Virus record (IMG/VR): IMGVR_UViG_3300042402_006703
Coordinates: 1-21,364 of that record
Direction: 5' to 3' (one strand)
Source: a virus
Length of the DNA stretch: 21,364 nucleotides
A program made the position numbers and the translations under genes. The notes beneath the pieces are model-generated. The model was given only the letters and a program-made list of their open reading frames with translations. It did no database searches and was not told where the DNA came from. Positions 7,697 to 15,744 of this stretch are shown here, in pieces. Every line of letters begins with the position of its first letter. The stretch's first letter is position 1.

Positions 7697-8491
7697 TTAA
7701 TCTAATCCACCCCAACTCTGCAGTAGGTTGTAATACTCCTCAAAGGACTGTCCTCTGTAGATATCGCAGGACCTCTCTTTAGTTGATTCAACACTTAGTC
7801 CCGAGTTGATTGCTTGTAGGTATAGTAGCCTGCAGGTATCTCTAGGGCAGAGTCCATTACTAAAGGGTGAATCCAGTAGTTCTTTATATTTCAAATATGA
7901 GTTGCATACTGTATCCATTTCACTACTTCTTCCGTAAAAGAATATATCATAGATACGATTAGGATAATAAGCTCCACCTTCTAAATTTATATTATATACA
8001 GTCTTTTGCTGTACTTCTTCCAAAGCAAGTGGTCTTACGAATAAGCTATCAGGTCTAGCTCGAAGTACAACATCATATTTAATCCCGTGTTCTTTTTCGT
8101 AACAAATTTTTAAATTATTAGCTTTATATATTTTATACAGTTGTGTGTAACTATTAACTGTTCTTGGTGAATATTTATCTGAGAATCCTAAATTATATTC
8201 GTTCTTTGACATCTCATCTATCCATCTGTTGTAGTTTTCTATTTCAACTGATTTGATTCCAGGGTATGTATGTTTTATATAAAGTTCTAGGTCTTCTTGC
8301 TGTTCTTTTACTTCTCTTGGTGAGATATATTCGTGATTCATTGACCTACCTAAGTGGTTCCAAGTTGAGATGAATATATCAGGCTTCCAAGTTTCTAAGT
8401 ACTTTTGAAAGCCATCTACAACAAGCTCGTCAGTAAAGTACCTCATTTCCCCACTCAGACAGATTGCTACTTTTAATTTACTCTTTTGCAT
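7697..8491 (-). CDS. Glycosyltransferase-like protein of unknown family (264 aa)
   Basis: A soluble protein that starts with a beta strand and glycine turn (KVAICLSGEMRYF, 7-19), continues with PDIFISTWN (37-45), and has KYDVVLRARPDSLF (138-151) where a GT-A enzyme would place its nucleotide-sugar acidic motif. The pattern of an N-terminal SGxxR turn, an ISTW strand and an RxRPD motif is found in uncharacterised capsule/viral glycosyltransferase-like proteins; I infer the role from that and from the surrounding operon. FFYGRSSEMD (184-193) is the other notable run. The gene follows the three-domain enzyme after 13 bases that form a perfect palindrome with the stop codon's last base. An alternative is a non-catalytic acceptor-binding partner of the neighbouring transferases. 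Confidence 0.65.
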   Translation of the reverse strand: MQKSKLKVAICLSGEMRYFTDELVVDGFQKYLETWKPDIFISTWNHLGRSMNHEYISPREVKEQQEDLELYIKHTYPGIKSVEIENYNRWIDEMSKNEYNLGFSDKYSPRTVNSYTQLYKIYKANNLKICYEKEHGIKYDVVLRARPDSLFVRPLALEEVQQKTVYNINLEGGAYYPNRIYDIFFYGRSSEMDTVCNSYLKYKELLDSPFSNGLCPRDTCRLLYLQAINSGLSVESTKERSCDIYRGQSFEEYYNLLQSWGGLD

Positions 8492-8505
8492 AGTTTATAT
8501 AAACT
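8492..8505. repeat. Perfect 14-bp palindrome filling an intergenic gap
   Basis: AGTTTATATAAACT is its own reverse complement. It includes the last base of the upstream stop codon and ends directly before the ATG of the downstream gene. It could be a protein-binding site or a weak RNA hairpin (5-bp stem, 4-base loop) touching the start codon. In DNA this AT-rich, palindromes of this length are expected by chance somewhere in 21 kb, so only its position is suggestive. Confidence 0.35.
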
Positions 8506-10883
8506 TAGTAAGTGTACTGTCTTGTCAGTTTTATTTTCTGTTCATCTACTTTTGTACTACTACTTTTACTTACCGTATCGTCATGGTCAACATATATACA
8601 AAGTACGTGTGGTATTAGTTTCATTTTCAATCCCTGATTTGACATCCGTCTCCACATCTCCCAATCAGCAATAATAGAATAATTCTGATGGTCAAATAAT
8701 CCGTAGAATGTATGAAAAGCTTTTCTCCATAAAGGATCCGGTCCTGCCATACATGCTACCTGTGTGTGAAGATGGTAATTGTCCGGGTATTGTTGTATAG
8801 GTATACTTTCCAGGTCTACTCCTTGCTCTAACTGTTCCGCTGTTACTGCCACATAGTAATTATAGACTAAATCTAAATCTATATTATTTGAAAGTAGATC
8901 GTGTTTAATTTTGTTGTTGATAGGATATCTTAGATCATCTATATTCCAATTAGTAATATACTCTGCTGTAGCATTATTAATTCCAATATTCCAAGCATTG
9001 TATACTCCTAATTGGTTATCCTCTTGTATAAATCTTATATTATCAAAACTTTTAAATTTTTCAAATTTAGAAGACCATTCACTGTATATTATTAAAAACT
9101 CTATTTTATCAAAACTATCCTGCTCCTGTATGTTATCAAAGTACCTATCAATAAATTTTTCATAAGTAGATAACTTACCTATAGCTGTTATACACGATAT
9201 GTTGTACTTTCTCCTAATATGGCTTGTATATTCTTTATAACTACTGTAGTTTATGTTCCATCTAGATCTAAATATGTTTGTGTCTGGTGTTACAAATTGG
9301 GATGTATGTGTGATATGGAATTGTTGATTTTCTCCGTCGATACGTAAATTACATTCTATATCTTTATTATCATGATACTCTATATTAAGGTCTAGTTTTC
9401 TAGCTAAAATACTATAAAGAGTCTGATCATGTCTACCTTCCCCCCAACCGCCAATTACAGTCCCATCGTCAAAAAAATTCTTAATATCTTTAGATAGTTC
9501 GTACATCGGTAATACATAAGAATCATATACCTGTCTAGAAACTCCTTGAAAACCTGCATCTATCCCAAAAGTATTTTCATCCATTATAGACGTATCTTGT
9601 AAATCGAACTTATCAATAAGACTATCTGTTACCATATGTTTTATCGACCTTCCACAGTCAAATAGTAAATAACCATTTTGAACAATATGCTTGAATAACT
9701 TACCTAAAGGCTTCAGTATAGTTGTACCTGAATCTAGATATAGTACATATGGATGTCTATCTAGGCAGTCTTTTATTGCTACTGGTTTCCAAGAGAATAA
9801 CCCTTTCACCGATCTGTTAACTCCTGTTTTAATATCTGTTAAGATATCTGGGTTTGTTTTCTCTACTTCATAGACCTTAACTCTTTTTATGTTACTGAGT
9901 TCTGTTATCTGTTGAGAGGTAAGTCCTAGGTCGTATACACTAATCTCAACTGTATCGTTAAAGTTATGTTTATGTATACTTCCTATCATATTGATAAGGA
10001 GTGGGAAGTGTTTAGCATCCGCTGCTGTACAGAAGTACATTGGGATACTTTCATGAATATTCAAACCCCAATCTCCAAGATTAGGTATGTTATGTAAACC
10101 TATCTGTTCTTTAATCCAACTAACTCTATAGTTATCCTTGTTGTTAATATCGCTAAAAATATCGCTTCGTACCTGTAGTGGATATTCAAAGTACTCTTCT
10201 TCCCAATTAAAATCATTTACAGATGCATCGTATGCTGCATTACCTGCTACTTGTACTCCAAACTCCTTATTATTTACAAAGTCCATAACCTTCCAAAAAT
10301 ATTGCTTAATAGCAACATGATTTCTATCTATCCACTGTAGGTGTGCAATAAATAAGGTAGAAGGATCTATTACTTGTTGATTTTCCGGTATAGGTAGGTG
10401 AGTGGAATGCATTTGAGTCTTTACAAAGGTACAGGGATGGGTATAGCTTCCAACTCTGTCTTTATAATTATTTTTCCAAGGACCGTCTACTCGTATACTA
10501 TTTACTGAGGTATACTGTATCCATTTTAGGTGAAAAACTGTATTTGGATTTTCTTCTAATAGTTTTTCTAACTCTTCTTTACTCATTGTCCCGTCAAAAT
10601 ACTCGTCTGCATCTAAACATATAATATTATTTGAGTATTTTTTTGCAGTATCAAATAGCAGTTGCCTATTATCTGTTTCCATTTTAACAGCATCTGTAGA
10701 CTCTGTATAGGTAAGTACTTCTAATATGTTAAACTGTTCTTTAACTTCTTCAAGATACTTCAAGGTATCGTCTGTATTTGTATCTAATAGAAAAATAAAT
10801 CCATCAGCATACTTTGTCCAAATTGGCAATAACTCTTTTATAAGAGGTAATTCGTTTCTGAGTTGAGCTATCTGTATTATCAT
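8505..10883 (-). CDS. Three-domain glycosyltransferase (792 aa)
   Basis: A large soluble protein with three apparent GT-A modules. Domain 1 (about 1-270) is GT2-like: it opens MIIQIAQLRNE and has LDADEYFDG (90-98) as its DxD site, with a THPCTF segment (148-153) and H181 near the acceptor side. Domain 2 (about 280-545) is GT8-like: YFCTAAD (283-289), VLYLDSGT (380-387; DSG in place of DxD), FGIDAGFQG (439-447) and RHDQTLYS (484-491). Domain 3 (about 560-792) is again GT2-like: ISCITAIGK (562-570), LGVYNAWNIGI (625-635) and NWNIDD (645-650). Three modules could add three successive sugars. Domain 2 resembles the separate 321-residue GT8-like gene of this operon. The gene starts one base after the methyltransferase stop. 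Domain borders are estimates; loss of the DxD in domain 2 may mean a metal-independent or inactive module. Confidence 0.82.
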   Translation of the reverse strand: MIIQIAQLRNELPLIKELLPIWTKYADGFIFLLDTNTDDTLKYLEEVKEQFNILEVLTYTESTDAVKMETDNRQLLFDTAKKYSNNIICLDADEYFDGTMSKEELEKLLEENPNTVFHLKWIQYTSVNSIRVDGPWKNNYKDRVGSYTHPCTFVKTQMHSTHLPIPENQQVIDPSTLFIAHLQWIDRNHVAIKQYFWKVMDFVNNKEFGVQVAGNAAYDASVNDFNWEEEYFEYPLQVRSDIFSDINNKDNYRVSWIKEQIGLHNIPNLGDWGLNIHESIPMYFCTAADAKHFPLLINMIGSIHKHNFNDTVEISVYDLGLTSQQITELSNIKRVKVYEVEKTNPDILTDIKTGVNRSVKGLFSWKPVAIKDCLDRHPYVLYLDSGTTILKPLGKLFKHIVQNGYLLFDCGRSIKHMVTDSLIDKFDLQDTSIMDENTFGIDAGFQGVSRQVYDSYVLPMYELSKDIKNFFDDGTVIGGWGEGRHDQTLYSILARKLDLNIEYHDNKDIECNLRIDGENQQFHITHTSQFVTPDTNIFRSRWNINYSSYKEYTSHIRRKYNISCITAIGKLSTYEKFIDRYFDNIQEQDSFDKIEFLIIYSEWSSKFEKFKSFDNIRFIQEDNQLGVYNAWNIGINNATAEYITNWNIDDLRYPINNKIKHDLLSNNIDLDLVYNYYVAVTAEQLEQGVDLESIPIQQYPDNYHLHTQVACMAGPDPLWRKAFHTFYGLFDHQNYSIIADWEMWRRMSNQGLKMKLIPHVLCIYVDHDDTVSKSSSTKVDEQKIKLTRQYTY

Positions 10884-10884
10884 A

Positions 10885-11517
10885 CTACCTATTTAATGTG
10901 AATAAATAATCGTGACCTAATCTTCCGTTAACACCATCTTTTTTATATACTTTATAGTTATATGCATTCATCCATTCTAACATTAAATTTTCATGTTCAC
11001 TATTTATATGCATTTCTATACTCCAACTTAATACAGTTCTTTTATTATTAGGTAAAAATTCTTGCAAAACATAAATCTCAGATCCTTCTATATCTAAAGA
11101 AATATAGTCAATAGTTTCTGGTGCGTTATGATTATCTAGTACGGTGTTTAGTGATTTAGTAATTTTTTTTGTTTTTCTTTTTATAGGACAGTTAAATTGA
11201 GAAGCTCCTTCAACAGTGGATAGTAAATGCTCGTAATCAGTAATTGTTTTATATTCTATAAAATCTATTTCTGTTCCGTCATTCAATATAACATTGTCAT
11301 CACAGATACAGCTTCTATTTAGTTTTAACTTTTCGTAGCTTGTAATATTTGGCTCTATACATATACCATTCCAGTTATAGTATTTTTCAAGTACATAGGT
11401 ATTTGACAAAAACACTCCATCACCAGCAGCTAGTTCAACAAAATATCCATTTTGTAAATTTGGAAAAACTTCTTCTATAACCCACTTATCTTGTCCGTAT
11501 TGACTTTTATATTCCAT
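10885..11517 (-). CDS. FkbM-family SAM-dependent methyltransferase (210 aa)
   Basis: A class I methyltransferase likely to O-methylate a sugar. The S-adenosylmethionine site is YFVELAAGDGVFLSNTY (25-41), closely matching the FkbM pattern FVD-x-GAndG-x-x-S-N-T, with the acidic residue after strand 2 at CIEP (53-56) and the family motif YISLDIEGSE (138-147). The short N-terminal lead-in SQYGQDKWV (5-13) is also standard for the family. Length is normal for a single domain. It begins 4 bases after a glycosyltransferase stop and ends one base before the three-domain transferase. In glycan clusters, these enzymes typically cap or decorate sugars by methyl groups; that role fits here, but the acceptor is unknown. 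A 10-bp palindrome AAATTAATTT lies at the start codon. Confidence 0.87.
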   Translation of the reverse strand: MEYKSQYGQDKWVIEEVFPNLQNGYFVELAAGDGVFLSNTYVLEKYYNWNGICIEPNITSYEKLKLNRSCICDDNVILNDGTEIDFIEYKTITDYEHLLSTVEGASQFNCPIKRKTKKITKSLNTVLDNHNAPETIDYISLDIEGSEIYVLQEFLPNNKRTVLSWSIEMHINSEHENLMLEWMNAYNYKVYKKDGVNGRLGHDYLFTLNR

Positions 11518-11521
11518 AAAA

Positions 11522-12499
11522 TTAATTTAATATAGTACTTATTTTTTGATTAAACAACTGTTGGTTGTAGTATTTTTTGTAATTCTCTTTAGCTGTTCTG
11601 CTACACTCTTCGTAAAAGTCTTTATCATCTCTTAATCTTTCAGCAAGCATGGCTGCTTTCTCTACATCTTCCACATCAACTGCTAGGTCTGGATGGCATA
11701 GTCTTTGTGTATCTACTTTCTCATTTCCTATACAAGGTATGCCAAAGTAAGCACAATTTAAACTAAATGTTCCAGCTGCTATGGTTGGCATAAGGTGTAC
11801 AGCATATTTAAAAGAGCTTAATTGCTTCATCCAATCTGTCCACATCACTCTTGGTAGATGATTTATTAACTGATCCTCTCCCTCTCTCATTGCATGAGAA
11901 GTTTGTCCCCATATTGGAACTTCAAATCTCTGTGCTACTGTAAAGCTTTCCATTCCTCCGTACCATCTAGCAAAATTCCCTCCTACAATAACTTTTTCTT
12001 CTCTAATAGGGTGAATATTTTCTACTATAGAATCTATCATTAGAGTAGGTATAACGTGCACAGGTACGTTAGGAAACATTCCTTTGTAGTATTTTACATC
12101 ATGTTCGTTGTGTGCAAAGATACCATCTGAGGATATTAACATATTATAGAATTGGATCTGATCAACCATTTCATAGTCGTTCCACCACCAATGAGGACCT
12201 TCCTGCACTATGTATACTTTTTTATTGTATTGTTTTAACTCTTCTATTACATTTGCAGATAGTAGTATTGATACAGGATTTACTTGATCTACTAACTTAC
12301 TTCCACATGCATCTAAATATACTCTCCCCTTAGGGAAAATAATAAAAACATGGTCATAATCTCTTATCGCTCCGTAGTTGTATATACGCTTATGGTCAGC
12401 ATTCAATGCATGCATCCAAGCAAACTCAGTTCGCATATTAGAGTGGTTAGAGGGAATCTTTCCCTCAAAACCCATCTCTGTTAAAAATACTATACCCAT
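11522..12499 (-). CDS. GT-B-like glycosyltransferase (325 aa)
   Basis: A soluble protein with the two-Rossmann look of GT-B transferases. The N-terminal half has MGIVFLTEMG (1-10), HVFIIFPKG (50-58) and KKVYIVQEGPHW (93-104). The second half opens with VIVGGNFARWYGG (170-182), the usual start of the donor-binding domain, and has a Gly-rich segment MPTIAAGTFSLNCAYFGIPCIG (237-258) where GT4-type enzymes have the E-x7-E region; a classical E-x7-E is not evident, so it may be a divergent family. The start overlaps the end of the aminotransferase-like gene by 10 bases, and the next gene (methyltransferase) begins 4 bases after its stop. Donor and acceptor are unknown. An ARW-type motif and a WWW run (104-106) are distinctive and useful for finding relatives. 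Confidence 0.75.
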   Translation of the reverse strand: MGIVFLTEMGFEGKIPSNHSNMRTEFAWMHALNADHKRIYNYGAIRDYDHVFIIFPKGRVYLDACGSKLVDQVNPVSILLSANVIEELKQYNKKVYIVQEGPHWWWNDYEMVDQIQFYNMLISSDGIFAHNEHDVKYYKGMFPNVPVHVIPTLMIDSIVENIHPIREEKVIVGGNFARWYGGMESFTVAQRFEVPIWGQTSHAMREGEDQLINHLPRVMWTDWMKQLSSFKYAVHLMPTIAAGTFSLNCAYFGIPCIGNEKVDTQRLCHPDLAVDVEDVEKAAMLAERLRDDKDFYEECSRTAKENYKKYYNQQLFNQKISTILN

Positions 12500-13815
12500 A
12501 TTGTATCTGGACTGAAGAATTTATCTACAATTGTTCCGATGTATTCAATTTGCTCTAATGTAATAATTGGAGAACATCCTAGGAAGAAAGTATCTGTTGT
12601 TACTTTTCTTGATACTGGGTATTTCTCTATTACTTCTTTTGAATCAATTAAATGAGAGTATCCTGGCTGTAGCATGATGTTACCAGCAAAATAAGGTCTT
12701 GTTTGAATCTTATGCTTTTCTAAGAATTGACAGAATTCAGCTCTTGTAAAGTTCATTCCATCTCTAACTGTTAATGCAACAGCAAACCAATCTGGATCTG
12801 ATTTATCTGTAGCTTTTGGTAAGATAAATTTATCTTCATACTTCTTAAAGATATCAACAATTGCTTTATGATTTCTTCTTCTTAGTACTCCAATCTCTTC
12901 TAGCTTACCTAACTGAACATTACCCATTGCTGCTTGTAACTCAGTTGGCTTTAAGTTGTATCCAATCTCTTCGTAAGTATATTTGTGATCAAAGATCTCA
13001 TTAGGAAGACTTGGTAACCAATTACTAAATCTAATACCACATGAACCACATTCCAAAGCATTTGCTTTACCTTGACAGAAACATCCTCTTCCCCAATCTC
13101 TAAAGCTTCTTAGTATCTTTTCTGTATGAGCATCTTGACATGCTACAAATCCTCCTTCACCCATTGTAATATGATGTGCCGGATAGAATGAGCATGAAGC
13201 CATTTTACCGAATGATCCTAGAGGTTTTCCATCATAAGTTGTTCCTAATGCATCACAACAGTCCTCTAATAGGATTAAATTATATTTATTTACAATTTCC
13301 ATCAATCGATCCATGTTAGGTGGATTACCTAATACGTGAGCAAATGTAATTATCTTTGCATCTGGATGATCAATACATGCCTGCTCTACTTGATCTAAAT
13401 CTAGATTAAGAGATTCTAATTCAATGTCAACAAAGATTGGTGCAAAGCCTACTTGAATGGCAGGACTAAGTGTTGCAGGAAATCCTGCTATTGGAGTAAT
13501 AACTTTAGTACCTTTTGGTAAGTTCATTCCTCTTTTAGATGTTAAAGCTAACATCATTAATAAATTAGCACTTGAACCGCTATTAACAATAACTCCCGTC
13601 TTCTGTCCTAATTTTTTAGGAAAACGTCTTTCAAACATTGCTCCTTCTTTTCCTAGAACTAACCAACCTTCAAGCATAGTTCTAACAACTGCTTGTGCTT
13701 CTTGACCATCAAAGTATGGTCCAGCATATTGGACTAAGTCCTCTCCTGCTACCCATTTCTTCTCACTGTCTTTTTTTGTAATGTACTCCTGTACTAAGTT
13801 TAAAATACTATCCAT
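12490..13815 (-). CDS. rfbH: RfbH/E1-type PLP-dependent nucleotide-sugar 3-dehydratase (441 aa)
   Basis: A DegT/DnrJ/EryC1-fold enzyme of the sugar 3-dehydratase branch, which uses pyridoxamine phosphate to remove the C3 hydroxyl from a 4-keto-6-deoxy nucleotide sugar. In SFYPAHHITMGEGG (209-222) His214 replaces the Schiff-base lysine found in aminotransferases, the hallmark of RfbH/E1 and ColD. Four cysteines, C245, C247, C256 and C259, follow RDWGRG and match the [2Fe-2S]-binding set of E1, which ColD lacks. Other matches are NSGSSANLL (78-86), LLEDCCDALG (182-191) and KYTYEEIGYNLKPTELQAA (278-296). Length is normal for RfbH. It begins after a 53-base gap with a possible promoter; upstream neighbours are GDP-mannose 4,6-dehydratase and GDP-fucose synthase-like genes. 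No E3 reductase or CDP-glucose genes are visible. The gene symbol reflects the family, not a proven CDP substrate. Confidence 0.85.
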   Translation of the reverse strand: MDSILNLVQEYITKKDSEKKWVAGEDLVQYAGPYFDGQEAQAVVRTMLEGWLVLGKEGAMFERRFPKKLGQKTGVIVNSGSSANLLMMLALTSKRGMNLPKGTKVITPIAGFPATLSPAIQVGFAPIFVDIELESLNLDLDQVEQACIDHPDAKIITFAHVLGNPPNMDRLMEIVNKYNLILLEDCCDALGTTYDGKPLGSFGKMASCSFYPAHHITMGEGGFVACQDAHTEKILRSFRDWGRGCFCQGKANALECGSCGIRFSNWLPSLPNEIFDHKYTYEEIGYNLKPTELQAAMGNVQLGKLEEIGVLRRRNHKAIVDIFKKYEDKFILPKATDKSDPDWFAVALTVRDGMNFTRAEFCQFLEKHKIQTRPYFAGNIMLQPGYSHLIDSKEVIEKYPVSRKVTTDTFFLGCSPIITLEQIEYIGTIVDKFFSPDTIWV

Positions 13816-13839
13816 GTAACTGTTTTTATTTATTCTTTT

Positions 13840-13868
13840 AATATATGAAATTTCTAAATACTTTACAA
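13840..13868 (-). promoter_or_regulatory. Candidate internal sigma-70-like promoter
   Basis: In the 53-base gap upstream of the 3-dehydratase gene, the minus strand reads TTGTAA, then 17 bases, then TATATT, ending about 24 bases before the ATG. It is the longest gap inside the glycan operon. Such matches are easy to find by chance in AT-rich DNA, and Bacteroidota sigma factors prefer a different -7 element, so this is tentative. Confidence 0.3.
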
Positions 13869-14849
13869 CTATTTTTTATAGTAATTTTCCCAGTACTCAA
13901 TCATTTCATCTAACATGCTCTCAAAAGTATATTCATGCTTCCAGCCTGTTGCTTTAACTAACTTAGAACAATCTCCTTTTAGGTCATGTAACTCTTCCGG
14001 GCGTAGGAATTTCTTATCCTGCTTAACATATTGCTTCCAATCTAATCCTAACTTACCAAATACATATTCACATAACTCCTGTACTGAATGCGATACTCCT
14101 GTTGAGCAGACAAAATCATCTGGTTTGTCTTGCTGAAGTATTAACCACATTGCATAAACATAATCCTTAGCATGTCCCCAATCTCTTGTAGCGTCTAAGT
14201 TCCCTAGCTTTAATTCATTTGATAAACCTAACTTAATCTTAACTGCTTCCTTACATACTTTATTTGTAACAAAGTTTGTACCTCTGCGAGGTGATTCATG
14301 ATTGAATAGAATACCGTTTGATACAAACATACCGTAAGAGTTACGGTAATTTCTACTGATACTATATGCAAATACCTTAGCACATCCATAAGGTGATACT
14401 GGATTGAGTGGTGTAGTTTCTCTTTGAAATCTATCCTCATCAATACTATTTCCAAACATTTCTGAAGATGATGCTTGATATATTTTTGTTTTAGGTGATA
14501 CAAGTCTTACTGCTTCAAGTACATTTAATGTACCTATTCCTGTTGCATTAGCTGTGTATAGAGGTTGATCAAAAGATATCCTAACATGTGATTGAGCAGC
14601 TAAGTTATACAACTCATCAGGTTGTACTTTTGAAATAACTCTAACTAGTGATGCTAGGTCTGTTAGATCGGCATACTCTAGTTTAATCTTATCATAAACT
14701 GCATCTAACCTTGCTGTTTGATTCTCAGCTACAGAATTTCTCTTTACTGTTCCCCAAACCTCATAACCTTTTTCTAGTAGTAGTTCAGCTAAATATGATC
14801 CATCCTGTCCATTTATTCCAGTTATAAGTGCTACTTTATTTTCTTGCAT
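13869..14849 (-). CDS. gmd: GDP-mannose 4,6-dehydratase (326 aa)
   Basis: Converts GDP-D-mannose to GDP-4-keto-6-deoxy-D-mannose, the branch point to fucose, rhamnose, colitose and perosamine. The NADP site is GINGQDGSYL (11-20), with Arg37-Asn38 (KRNS) selecting the 2'-phosphate. The active site is visible as ASSSEMFG (126-133, Ser128/Glu130) and Tyr154-Lys158 in SPYGCAK. The family signature NHESPRRG (183-190) is intact, as is LGNLDATRDWGHA later in the chain. Length is a little below the 345-375 of bacterial Gmd, with the loss at the C-terminus. Its start overlaps the end of the GDP-fucose synthase-like gene by 14 bases. Substrate GDP-mannose must come from the host or from genes outside this window, as no ManB or ManC is present. 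Confidence 0.93.
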   Translation of the reverse strand: MQENKVALITGINGQDGSYLAELLLEKGYEVWGTVKRNSVAENQTARLDAVYDKIKLEYADLTDLASLVRVISKVQPDELYNLAAQSHVRISFDQPLYTANATGIGTLNVLEAVRLVSPKTKIYQASSSEMFGNSIDEDRFQRETTPLNPVSPYGCAKVFAYSISRNYRNSYGMFVSNGILFNHESPRRGTNFVTNKVCKEAVKIKLGLSNELKLGNLDATRDWGHAKDYVYAMWLILQQDKPDDFVCSTGVSHSVQELCEYVFGKLGLDWKQYVKQDKKFLRPEELHDLKGDCSKLVKATGWKHEYTFESMLDEMIEYWENYYKK

Positions 14850-15744
14850 TATCGTAATTTTCTATAAACCATTTAACTGTCTCCTTTATTCCTTGCTCAA
14901 TTGGAGTATATTTAAAGTCTGGAAGGTATCTTTTTAATTTATCATTTGAGGAAGGCTTTCTAAATTGACCATCCGGTTTATCTGTTTCAAAGATAATATT
15001 GCCTTTATAGTTAAACTCTTCAGCTATTAATCCTACTAAATCTTTTATGCTTATTTCTTCTGAAGTTGTAAAGATAATTGGCTCTTCTTCGTCGTAATTC
15101 TCAACAGCCCATTTAGCTAACTCTGCTACATCTTTAGAGTAGATAAATTCTCTTAAAGGCTTACCTGTACCCCATACTCTGAAGTCTGTTTTATTTTGAA
15201 TTGCTAAATACATTTTATGTAAAAGCATCGGCACTACATGTCCATGTTCTAATGAGAAGTTATCATTTGGACCGTAGATGTTAGTTGGAATTACGGAAGT
15301 ATATTTCAATCCATACTGCTCTCTATAAGCTCTAATTTGAATATCTGCTAGACGTTTAGCATAAGCATATGGATAGTTTGAATTGTGAGGGAATCCATTA
15401 TGTACTTGATCTTCCGTTAAGGGATAGTTTACTTTGTCTGGAAATACACAAGTAGATAAAAAAGATACTAGATTTGTAACTCCAGTCAATCTAGCTGATT
15501 CAATTACATTTGTATTGATCATCACATTATCGTACAAATATTCTCCTTTGTACTTCATATTACCTCCAAGACCTCCTACCTTTCCTGCACAATGTATAAC
15601 GTGAGTTGGCTTATAACATTCAAAAGCTTTTAAAGTATCGTCTGGATTAGTTAGGTTATATTCTCTCCCTAATTTGATATCAGCATCAATAGCTGAGCCT
15701 ACTAGTCCTTTTCCTCCTGTTACTAGTACTTTAGAGTGTGTCAT
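14836..15744 (-). CDS. fcl: GDP-L-fucose synthase-like epimerase/reductase (302 aa)
   Basis: An NADPH-dependent SDR that, in the Fcl family, epimerises C3/C5 and reduces C4 of GDP-4-keto-6-deoxy-mannose to GDP-L-fucose. Seen: cofactor motif GGKGLVG (10-16), Ser97-Thr-Cys99 with catalytic-type Cys99 in LSTCVFP, Tyr126-Lys130 in PYAYAK, and the second acid/base histidine His169 in GHVVP, equivalent to Cys109 and His179 of E. coli Fcl. IPTNIYGPNDNF (152-163) and VWGTGKPLREFIY are also diagnostic. It overlaps the upstream GT2 gene and the downstream gmd gene by 14 bases each. ColC (GDP-colitose synthase) is homologous; because a 3-dehydratase gene follows gmd, a ColC-like role is the main alternative to fucose synthesis. 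Length is about 20 residues below E. coli Fcl. Confidence 0.88.
   Translation of the reverse strand: MTHSKVLVTGGKGLVGSAIDADIKLGREYNLTNPDDTLKAFECYKPTHVIHCAGKVGGLGGNMKYKGEYLYDNVMINTNVIESARLTGVTNLVSFLSTCVFPDKVNYPLTEDQVHNGFPHNSNYPYAYAKRLADIQIRAYREQYGLKYTSVIPTNIYGPNDNFSLEHGHVVPMLLHKMYLAIQNKTDFRVWGTGKPLREFIYSKDVAELAKWAVENYDEEEPIIFTTSEEISIKDLVGLIAEEFNYKGNIIFETDKPDGQFRKPSSNDKLKRYLPDFKYTPIEQGIKETVKWFIENYDNARK

Noticed and set aside
12490-13815. Ordinary DegT/DnrJ sugar aminotransferase
   Set aside because: The Schiff-base lysine is replaced by His214 and the E1-type cysteine set is present, so transamination is not expected.
14228-14503. Minus-strand frame of 91 codons inside gmd in another reading frame
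   Set aside because: It is fully inside the intact GDP-mannose dehydratase gene and its translation (rich in His, Lys and Leu) matches no family.
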